Positions 26,041 to 35,139 of a stretch of DNA of 64,000 nt are shown piece by piece. Origin of the DNA: Tyto alba (Eukaryota > Chordata > Aves > Strigiformes > Tytonidae); NCBI RefSeq assembly GCF_018691265.1, contig NW_024881313.1, positions 36,449,518-36,513,517 of the forward strand, in the 5' to 3' direction. Each line of letters begins with the position of its first letter. Within the stretch, counting starts at the first letter, position 1. The notes beneath the pieces are model-generated. The model did no database searches. It saw nothing but the letters and a program-made list of their open reading frames with translations, and had not been told where the DNA came from. The position numbers were made by a program, and so were the translations under genes.

Positions 26041-26290
26041 GCAAACCCGGCCTTCTCGCAGCAAACGAGAGCGCGTTGGGCACGGGAAACCAGACGACGT
26101 GCTAAGGGGGGGAGACGCAGCCCTACAAGCGAGGTCTATTCCCTGGAACGCTGATTTCTGGCCCGGCCTCAAACTCTCCATCCCCCCCTCAGCTGGCTCG
26201 GGTCCCGGCCGCGCCGCGGGCATCGCATCGCGCACGGCTCAGCGCACACGCGTCGTGTCGGCGGGGGAGCGGAAGAGGCGCGGGGTTACA
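26041..26290. promoter_or_regulatory. Strong CpG island, candidate promoter
   Basis: About 31 CpGs occur in about 245 bp, including GGCCGCGCCGCGGG and GGCGGGGGAGCGG (GC-box-like). It lies just beyond the CR1 relic and is followed by a T23 run (26313-26335). Frames are open through it on both strands, as expected for GC-rich DNA, with no recognisable protein. No TATA box was seen. Confidence 0.55.
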
Positions 26291-26335
26291 CACCTGCCAG
26301 CTTAGCACCGGATTTTTTTTTTTTTTTTTTTTTTT

Positions 26336-27720
26336 GTTTCCTTCCCCTCCTGGAGACTTAGCATTTGTCCACAGTTCTTGCGATGTGCTTCAGTCAAATC
26401 CCAAACAGTTTAAAATGTTGTTGCTTTAAAATAAATAAATAAAAAAAAACCCGTTAGCAGCAAAGCTTCAGGAAGGCAATAAAGTTCACCACACTAGGGA
26501 AGCTGTAACATCTACACTATTTGAGAAATACTTATTTCTCGCTTTATTTTTCATGCGCTAATCATATGATTCTGCATTTTCATGAAAGAAAAAAAATGAT
26601 CAGTAACTAAAATGATACTGAATACTTCCCTGTCCTGTATGCAGTCGTGGAGCCACCAGTTCCTTTTGCAAAGGAACCTCAGCATTCATTGGGCAAATGA
26701 AGAAATTGCCTCAAACACTAAGAGATATTTTTAATTGAAGGAAGACGTTACCCGTGGACCTATGGAGTGCAACGCTGGCAGGAGATTCAGATACCAAAGT
26801 TGTGGTGCTTTTACTTGAGATAATGCCTTTTAAATTTTCTTTACGGCGCCTTTAAAAGCCAATGCTGCACAGCTGCACCATCTCGTGGTGGGACCAAGCC
26901 CTGCATGGCCCAAGCTTTTAAAACCCCCTCCATTTTCATAAACCTTTGATCACATACATATAAAAGCCAAGTGCCTTCACTGCCAGACCATGCCACAGCT
27001 TGGCCTGCCACAGTCCAGTGCCACAAAGTCACCCCAGATCTCCCCCAGCCCCCATCCTTTCTGCCTACTCATCCTCCCCTCCAGGATACATTAGTCCAAC
27101 TATTTTCCATCTGCAACCATCATCATCCCAAATATTTGCCTGTATCCCTCCGGTTATTATTTCAAGATCTATTCAGCAGATTAGAGGTCAGGCCAGTGAA
27201 CTGTTATTCATCTGAACCTGCCTTAACTGAATTACTAAAATGTGTTACAGAGGATTCAGATGAGATCAAGGCTCCTCTCACTATTTAGAGAAGATATTAA
27301 AAGGAAAGTTAAGGGTCACAGGGCTACACAGCCCTGTGATACAGAGCCAGGGGCAGGACCTGTGTGTGCTCGGTCTTAGCCCCACTCTTACACAGCACGT
27401 GGCCCTACTAAGTTAGAAACGGGCTCAGGTCTCAACAAAAATCTTCCTCTCCTCTTCTCATAAATGCATTTGCTCACGAAGCAGCAAATTGGCCCAAGAC
27501 ACCAGATATTATGCCTGAAAATTTCAGGTGCATAAAACCACATAAATTTTACACGTATCTACAGTTCTCAACCTCTCACAATACAGCACGTAGCAACCAC
27601 GTAATTAGGTAGAGATTAGGAAAAAAAAAAAAAAATCCTGAAAACACTTATAAAATGATTTTCCTATTAAAAACACACATGAAAACGTCAGGTTTTCGTA
27701 TTTCTGTGGGCTAATCTGCT
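26336..27720. other. Intergenic spacer between the two CpG islands
   Basis: Mixed-composition DNA with A-runs (26439, 27619). It contains a perfect 10-bp hairpin with a 4-nt loop at 27316-27339. No exon or transposon recognised. Confidence 0.6.
27316..27339. repeat. Perfect 10-bp inverted repeat, 4-nt loop
   Basis: TCACAGGGCT, then ACAC, then AGCCCTGTGA. The GC-rich perfect stem would be stable in RNA or single-stranded DNA. No T-run follows, so it is not a simple terminator-like element, and no gene adjoins it. Confidence 0.85.
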
Positions 27721-28140
27721 AGCACGTGCTTAACTTACCCCAAACTTCTTCAGCGTGACACCTACGCGCTACTGTCTGAAGGCCTAACTCAGAGACGTGC
27801 GCCAGACGAACCGCAGCTTCACACGGTCGCCTCGAACTAATTCCAGTAAAAGGCAGCTCCCCCAGTGCCCTCCGAACTGCTGAGGGTGCACGCGCTGTTC
27901 GACCGTAGACTGGGCGCCACTGGTTAAGCCGAGACCAGCGTCAGGGCACCTGCTCCAAACCGCCGCTGAGGGACGTATGGCGGCGGCCATCGCCCAGGGC
28001 CGCGGAGGCTGATGCCACGGCAGCCTGGAAAAAAAAAAAAAAAAAAAAAAACCAACAAAAACGTGGTGCCGTGGCTCCTGCTCCGCTCCCAGCCCCCCCG
28101 TTTGCCCACAGACACCAAGGGCGGCCAGGCGAGGAATCAA
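27721..28140. promoter_or_regulatory. CpG-rich island downstream of CTDSPL, candidate promoter
   Basis: About 34 CpG dinucleotides fall within about 420 bp in a region that is otherwise CpG-poor. It starts with a palindromic E-box (AGCACGTGCT, 27721-27730). It contains ATGGCGGCGGCCAT (27977-27990), which holds YY1-type cores in both orientations. On the minus strand an ATG at 27990 in good Kozak context opens a 68-residue frame to 27784. The island may be the promoter/first exon of an unidentified gene or non-coding RNA. An A23 run (28029-28051) interrupts it. Confidence 0.5.
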
Positions 28141-28619
28141 GCCCTTGCTTTGGGGGGGGCCTGGAACACAGTACGAGGGGTGCTGCACGCAGGAACTGAA
28201 ACGGGCCCGGAGAGGAAACCCCACCAGCCTGCACCAGCGGTTTTGTCCCACCACCTTATCCCCTCCCAGAATCCAGGTTCTTGCTCCTTCCTCATCTCCA
28301 GCTCCCGTGCAGGCTTCAGTGGCTTCGGAAGCAGCAAGGTGAACTCGAATCTCAGCAGGTTATCAAAAAAAAGAACAGGAACTGAACCTACCTGCCAAAT
28401 ACGCTGCTAGAGGAAGAAGCCCTTGATGCTTAGCATTTTATTAAAGCCCAGCAAGTCCAAAGAGTTGGGAAAGGAATGGAACAAGCAGAACTTGCTGGCC
28501 TCATTCTGTAAAGTCTTTGCTTTCCCCCCCCCAACATTTCCCCTGGGGAGAATGGCACGTGGTGGGAGAGGGAGGTTTCTGGGGACGGACCTCAACCATA
28601 TGCATTATCAGACATGAAG
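28141..28619. other. Unassigned spacer between CpG island and CTDSPL 3' end
   Basis: GC-balanced sequence with a short G8 run near 28152. Open frames here show no recognisable protein. I see no gene or transposon. Confidence 0.6.
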
Positions 28620-28644
28620 AGGATGAAAAAAATAACACAGATAG

Positions 28645-28650
28645 TTTATT
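28645..28650 (-). promoter_or_regulatory. CTDSPL: Candidate distal poly(A) signal AATAAA
   Basis: Minus-strand AATAAA followed by TCTGTGTTATTTTTTT, a GU/U-rich downstream element. It lies at the left edge of the AT-rich gene body, so it is the best candidate for the end of the longest transcript. Confidence 0.45.
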
Positions 28651-30262
28651 GTCAAACTGAATCAAAGCATGAAAAAAAAAAAAATCACAAAGTTACACTA
28701 TAAAGAAATTTGGTTTTCATCACAAAAGCTCATTAAAATCTGACAAAGAAAACAACCCATTGCCAAGCCAGTAACTCCTCCAACAACCCTCAGTCTCTTC
28801 AAGTGCAACATTTATCGGAACGCTGGGAATTCATAGGTGGTATACATTGCATCTGCATGAACAAAACAAGCAACCCTCATTATCTAGAAGAGCAGAGGTT
28901 CTCAGAGGGGGTGACATGTTTCTGGCTTAACGGTGACTCCACGGTTTGCCTCCAAGTAGCAACAGCCTTGTCCTAGCTGGAGTCCAGCCCGAGATGATGG
29001 CTAAGGCTGGCGGGGGCCAGCTCTGCTTTGTTTCTTTGTCCGGCACTTTCCTGCAATTTACATCTCGATCAAATGTGTGTACATCACTAAATTAAAAGGC
29101 AGTTGCAAAACTAAACGATGCCAGTTGCACAGAGAAGGGCGGTGGGAGGTACAATTGCAGCACAGGGTCCAGCACAGTCTGGGGGGGACGCAGCTAAGCT
29201 GACACAGCCTATCACCTCAAAAACTCCGTTTGCTGCTGATTTAAGCAATGACCAAACCTAAACTTCTCGAATTTGGGAAGGTGTGTAATTGCAGATGCAG
29301 ACTTACTTTACTGAGTCAAATTGATCTCTATTAAGTCCAAGATGTTAGTGTATGTCCTGTGCTTCAGAAATACTGATTAACGTGGCATTAGGCAATTAAA
29401 GGACAACCTGCTCCTCCGCTCAGCTCCCTTCGAAACAGCCCTTGAGAAGGCTTTTAACAGAACACGCCTGGAAGCTTTTCAAGTTTGGGTTTGCCAACCT
29501 GTCCAAAGCAATATATTACCCGAAGATCATTTATTTTCCAGTAGCTCCAGCAGAACCAACAGAGGAGTCCAGGAGAACTTTGCCTGGTCTCCTGCCAGCA
29601 TAGCTGGGTTGGTGGGAAGTCTGGATGGCGAAGGTCTCTTGCCAGGAAAACTGCTGGAGACTGCAGGATCCCCTGGAGCTGCAGCCCACCTGGAAGAGCC
29701 CTATCCCAGCTTGCAGGGAGTTTCAAGGAGGTTGGCTTTCCTTCCGAGTCAGAACACAATAAAAAGGGGGAAAAAAATATTGGAAGGCATTATACATACA
29801 TAGACTATTGTGTATTCAGTTTTGCAGACACTTAGTTTCAATCAGTCAGGATAGAACAACAGTATCTCTCTCACCACTGTAAATGAGCTATGAATTTTGA
29901 ATTACTTGTTTTACTGAGTGAAAGAAAGGCATCTTTATCCTAAGTAGCAGCTAAGGAGATTGGCAAGGAAAAAAAAATAATAATAAAAAAAAAAAAATCA
30001 GAAAAATCAAAAAAACCCAAACCACCAGTACAAAGTAAAGGCAGTCTAGGTCATTCCAACTGATCATAGGAATAACTAAAAATTATTTTTAATTGCAATT
30101 AATGTGCTATCTTGAGCCAGCTGCTTATTCTAACAGGCCTGAGGTTTTCTGCTCATAAAAGCATTAATAATACGTGCCTTTTCCTAGAAAGGAAGGCTCT
30201 GCCTAAGTCTTACTGTGTCAGATAAAAAGTCCCAAAATAGACTTTCCAACCAAATAAAGTGT

Positions 30263-30268
30263 TTTATT
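30263..30268 (-). promoter_or_regulatory. CTDSPL: Candidate poly(A) signal AATAAA (middle)
   Basis: Minus-strand AATAAA with a U/G-rich stretch (TTTATTTGGTTGG) just downstream. Use of this site would exclude the 7-mer-A1 seed matches further downstream but keep both 8-mers at 30311 and 32032. Confidence 0.3.
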
Positions 30269-30310
30269 CAGATATTCATTTTGATATGGCAGTGATGTTA
30301 AGAACAGCTA

Positions 30311-30318
30311 TTCAAGTA
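30311..30318 (-). promoter_or_regulatory. CTDSPL: Second miR-26 8-mer seed match, distal 3' UTR
   Basis: TACTTGAA on the transcript strand, about 4.7 kb after the stop. It is included only if a poly(A) site beyond 30311 is used. A 7-mer-m8 match (TACTTGA) lies nearby at 30794-30800, and weaker 7-mer-A1 matches (ACTTGAA) lie near 29480 and 28797. Confidence 0.45.
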
Positions 30319-31278
30319 GCTGAAGTAAGCCCTTCAAAAGAAGTCACACAGCTTTGAGACTTGAACAAATTATTGTATGATCTCATCCAAGAGATCTAAA
30401 TAGCTGGAACATCTGCCAGAGTCACCACCAATTTACTTAGCTGAGTTCATCAGTAGTTCATCAGCTCTGTTTGCACAAGCAGGTGCCAGGGCAGTCAATA
30501 AGGAGTCCTATACATGACTTAAAAAGAAGAGAGAGGGAGGAGAGTGGAACAGAGATGGGCGATTTTACTATCTAACATGGATGTGCATTAGAAGGAATAA
30601 AGTCCCTGTCAAATTAGGGCAGTGACTATTACTGAAGGAGAAGTGCAGAAATTCTTTTTCCCAGAGAAGTATTACATGCACAAGTAACTATATTGTTAAA
30701 ATTTTTTATTTGTGACAGTAAAGAAACCATTCAATACCTGATTGACAACACTTCTCTCTCCTGAAAACACTCATATGGTATCTGTAGTGTTTCTCAAGTA
30801 TCGCTGGATTGTTCATTGCATTAAAGTGTAAACAGCTCCATTATTAGAAAAAAAAAAGAAAAAAAAAAAAAGGAAAGAGAAAGAAACATTGCCATTGCTT
30901 ACTCCTCTGTGAAGAAGCTCCCAATAGATCTTTAACAAGAAAGAAAAGAAGTCAGCTGGATTTTTACAATATAATGTGAAACAGAAAACTGACAGCTGGT
31001 TTTGCATAGTTAGCCCAGAGAATTTTAAGCAATTGCCCCACGCAAGTCTCACCTGCCCTTCTCGCTCCACAAAGGCATAACATCACAGCACCTTGGAAAT
31101 CAGAGGCACAAACTTGTTTTTGTTTTACAAATAGGGCTGTGCGGTACTGTGTTTTATTAGTTTAAAAAGAATCTGTAAAACATAGGATTATGTGTTTGTA
31201 AATTATATAGCTACAGATTTTTTTACACTGAAATTTCAAAAGCTGCAACATCAGTACACACCAGTGTCATTTAGATAC

Positions 31279-31284
31279 TTTATT
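31279..31284 (-). promoter_or_regulatory. CTDSPL: Candidate poly(A) signal AATAAA (proximal)
   Basis: AATAAA on the minus strand is followed about 13-18 nt later by a likely CA cleavage site (near 31266-31268), then by a GU-rich stretch (GGTGTGTACTG, 31252-31262). This is the classic arrangement of a functional poly(A) site. Confidence 0.55.
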
Positions 31285-32031
31285 GTCCCCAACCTGTCTA
31301 ATCAAAATCATGCTGTGATAGAGTGATTGCGTACACCGATAACCAAATCTCTTCAGGTGTTGAGTTTCTTCCATGTATAACCTTGCTGTTTGAAAAAAGA
31401 TTAAAGGGCAAAACAAATAGACAAATTATTCTTCCAAAGCTACCTAAATGAACACAGCAATATTGTACATTTGCTACGATCTTCCATTCAGAACCTGCCA
31501 CGCTTCCTGGTGGTTAACAAGTATTCTGCGCACAGCCCTAGTTTACAAATGGCAATTTAACCGTAACACTTCAGTTGAATTTCAAGAATCTAAGGCATTC
31601 TGCCTTACAGCTTAATTTAAAAATACCTATACAGGCAAAAAACCTTTTTTAACCCGACATAAAAAGGACAACAGAACTTCAGGCCAGGCAGCAAATCTTT
31701 AGCTGAACAGAACGACCAAGTGGGAAAGACTTTTTAATACTTCTATAATACCCCGAAATGGAATTGAAAACCAGGATTTATAACAGCCCTGGTAATCAGC
31801 ATGCATTAACTGCACTTCAAAATACGCAAGAGACTTAGGAAACAAGTAATTTTTCCTATTTTCATTTTTTAAAATCTTGTATTTAAAATACAATCAAATA
31901 CCCGTATTGCAAATTTTACAAACATTCCACTCATTATCTGACTTTATGGACAGAACTATATTGCTTTGTTAAAATCTAGAAACTCTAAATATATAGTGTA
32001 TCTTTATTCACGCAAACTTAACACTTGAAAT

Positions 32032-32039
32032 TTCAAGTA
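32032..32039 (-). promoter_or_regulatory. CTDSPL: miR-26 8-mer seed match in CTDSPL 3' UTR
   Basis: The transcript strand reads TACTTGAA, a perfect 8-mer match to miR-26a nucleotides 2-8 plus the A opposite position 1. It is about 3.0 kb after the stop codon and upstream of the proximal poly(A) signal, so it would be in both short and long 3' UTR forms. It overlaps a perfect 16-bp palindrome (32023-32038). Confidence 0.55.
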
Positions 32040-32858
32040 CAATGATAGTATCAAAATAAACAACTACAACAGCTTGATGCCTTTGGCCAAATTTGAATAC
32101 CCAGGGAAGTCCAAACTTGACTGCAAAGCACTCCCATAGGAATGGGTTAAAAAAAAAAAATCAGAAGTTATAGAAAATACTCTCAAGATACTAGCAGAGA
32201 TCAAAACTGTTGCTAAATTTTTTGCCTTTGTGTTGTCATTATGTGTCATTTTAATGCTGTAATAAACTAAAATTAGGGTTTTGTTTTTTTTTTTTTTTTT
32301 TAGAAATCTGTGAATTTCAAAAGCCAATATAAACAATACAGAACAAGTATGGTTGACCAGAACATCATCAGAACCGTTATTCCAGAAGCTGGTGCAGAAG
32401 TTCAGTTGTCCGTTATATGTGGATTTTAAAACAATACAAGACACTTTAATAATCAACATTCATTCACAGACTTAAGGCAACTGGTTCATGAAATCGCTGC
32501 TTTCATAAATGCAAATTAGTGACATGGTTTGTTTCACATACAACAGGTCACAACCGTTAAATGGCAATGTCTCGGTGGGGTTATTTATTGTCTAATTGGA
32601 AGATTGTTTGGTCTAATGCTAGTGAGAAAGTCTTTGAATTTTTTCAGCCATTCCTATCATACCTGCACAACTAACTACAACCTGAATACTTCCCTGCAAA
32701 CTGTATTTGAAGCCTAGAAGCTACAAACACAGTTGAAAATACTGCTCAGAGAACAACTTTTTGGCAGCTTACAGTTTCATTACTCTGAAGTCAAATACAA
32801 AATTAAACAATCTTAAACTGAAAGTAAACGTTAATGGACTAACCAGAATCCATACGTC

Positions 32859-32879
32859 TTTTTTTTTTTTTTTTTTTTT
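32859..32879 (+). repeat. T21 run in the CTDSPL 3' UTR
   Basis: A 21-nt T homopolymer (A-run in the transcript). Similar runs in the same region are at 32284-32301, 33464-33480 (A) and 34775-34792. An internal A-run in an mRNA can misprime oligo-dT cDNA and imitate a poly(A) end. Confidence 0.85.
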
Positions 32880-35013
32880 CCTTTTTTAGACAAGGTAGGT
32901 TTTTATGTTTTTGTTTGTGTTTTTTTGTTGTTTTGTTTTTAATTTGACAGTTTTGTCTTTTGCTGTGGCACAGAATTATACAGTACTAAGGTAATGCCAA
33001 CTGGTAAGAGAACAAAACGGTGATGCCGTACAGACTCATGAGCGTCACGGGACTGCCGCTAACATCCCTCGCTATGAGACACAGCGAGCAGCTGGAGCAC
33101 AGCTGCACTGCAAGGGGGCAAGTCATCTTTCAGTTTTATACTGCACCTACAATGATCTACTCACTGCCTGTGTAGGCTGGCCTGCCCTTCTATGAATGAA
33201 TTTGTTAAGCTGCTTCACCAATGTTTGAGACAAGGATGACAATCCAAGTCCATCGCAAAAATTTTTTTCCAAGTTGTCAAGACTTTGCAAGAAAAATAGA
33301 GAAGGCAAAGGGGATCTACTATTCTGAATTTAGCACTAGGTTAATTAGAAGCACCAACTACTCCATTTAGTCTTCTCTGATCACAGCCAAACACTGCTGT
33401 AATTTTTACGCTTGTAGATTTCTGGTGCAGATAATAATTAAAAGGTGACACTGGAAAGGGGAGAAAAAAAAAAAAAAAAAGGTGTGCCTTGTTCTTCAAA
33501 GGCAGAAAATACTTAAAAATCAGTCTCTTGAAAGGGTACCTATGACACTACAGAAGATGCTAAGCAGGTTCTCAGATTCAGAGATGAGACTTACTCAACT
33601 CCAAAGCCAGAGGACCAATTTTAGTCTAGGCTGGTAACTTCTGCCCTTCTAGCAAGCCTTGATAAAGCTCCCAATCTGTACCTTACACCTTGGGGAAGAA
33701 GAAATACAAATCAGAGATGTGGGAAAAATACTTTTTGCATTTTTATGCACCAAAGAAAGGAGAGGGCTGCATGCCAATTGAAACAAAAAATTAAAAAGAA
33801 ATCCTTTACAGGTCACCTTTCACTGAGTTCTCTGGTATATCAGATACCATGGGATTAATACATAGGGGTGGGTTACGAAGCCTGCATTTTATTTATTGCC
33901 CAAGTTTGCAGCTTACAGAAAATGTTTCATAGCACAGGCACAGTGGCAAAAACAGTATAACAGCCGATGGTCAACTCCATTTGGTGAGTATACAGTAGCA
34001 GCAATTAAAAGAAAAAAGTACTCCAAACAGCTCAATACAGATCCAGCTTACCCAGATGGGTTTTTTCAAGAAAAGAGTCTTAAACTAATAAATAGATCTC
34101 CTCCCCAATCTCCCAAGATAATGGTTTTCCAAAGAACAAGAGGCATGGCAGTTGTGCGTAAGCAGAGACAACAGAACTTCATCTGTCTAGAATAAAAGGT
34201 GCTTTAGATCTATTAGCCACCTTATTTTCCTCAATTCCATCATTCCGTAATACTCAAACAACTGCAGATGTGTTCAAAACTGTGCCCAAAATCAGATCAG
34301 TGAAACAACCATGTAATTAACCCAAATCACCCCTCCCACAAACGCTTAAACCTTCTGAGCATGAGAAAATGTAACACAACTTAATGTCATTGTGGAGACA
34401 GGAACCCAGCATCTTTGTTTCAACTTTTTCCTTTGTTATATATTACAGTGCTCTATAAAATTTTTCCTTTTTCCTTTTAAAGCATTTAGACAATACAAGA
34501 CTAAAAGATGTCTGGAAATACGTCTTATACAAAAATGAATTTTTATCTTAAAATAACATTCAAAAAGGCACTTCATTCTGTAAGAAAAAATTCAGAGTCA
34601 GGTCAACTGCTCTAAGCAGGGGGGTAAAATTGTCTGCATAGTGGGAGGGGAGGAAAGGGAGAGAAATTCAACTGCTGAAATACAAGCTTCTTTTTTGGCA
34701 TGTTTTAAGAAAAGCTGATCCAGTAAAAGATGTCCATTTATGAAATTCGTTAAAAGAGTCCCATTTAAAATAGCTTTTTTTTTTTTTTTTTTCCTTTAAA
34801 AAAGTAGTCTGAACACATGACCTTAGGAGTCAGGCTTCTGAAGGCTTAATAGCATCACTCGTGATTGTCCTTCGTGTCCAATGTAACAGGAAGATCAAGA
34901 GTAGCACTTCTGACAGGGGTGACCTCCCCAAAACTTACATTTGAGAGCTGAAAAAGATGGAGACAGCCTCTAGCAACTGCAACCTAGTAGCAGAAGTCAG
35001 TCAAAGTTAAGGG

Positions 35014-35139
35014 CTACCTGTTGCAGAGTTTATGAAGCATACTGTAAACTTCTTCCTCTTTGCTTAGTCCTTCAAAGAAAGGAATAAGATCTAGCAGCTC
35101 TGTGTCTGTCATGTCATCAAACCAGGACTGCACAGGCAC
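35014..35139 (-). CDS. CTDSPL: CTDSPL last coding exon with stop
   Basis: This exon encodes 41 residues from [20 protein letters not shown] to the C-terminus SMLHKLCNR, followed by TAG at 35014-35016. The acceptor is [24 protein letters not shown] is the conserved C-terminal segment of SCP phosphatases. The tail has a few conservative changes relative to the mammalian protein as I remember it (SKEEEV against SREDDV). Confidence 0.97.

Larger units (their letters stand above)
28620..35013 (-). other. CTDSPL: Putative CTDSPL 3' UTR (extent uncertain)
   Basis: From the stop codon down to about 28.6 kb the sequence is AT-rich, uninterrupted by any recognisable exon, and dotted with A/T homopolymers. 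Canonical AATAAA signals on the minus strand occur at 31279-31284, 30263-30268 and 28645-28650, among others. The first would give a 3' UTR of about 3.75 kb, close to the mammalian length as I recall it. The last would give about 6.4 kb and coincides with the point where base composition changes to GC-richer intergenic DNA. Two 8-mer and one 7-mer miR-26 seed matches lie inside. Confidence 0.6.

Noticed and set aside
27784..28254. 156-codon minus-strand frame through the CpG island
   Set aside because: It starts with GTG and reads through the A23 run as a Phe string. Only the inner part from the ATG at 27990 is kept as a weak candidate.
1..28600. Exons of the genes that follow CTDSPL in mammals (VILL, PLCD1)
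   Set aside because: I looked for villin-like and phospholipase C signatures in all open frames and saw none; gene order may differ or the genes lie further away.
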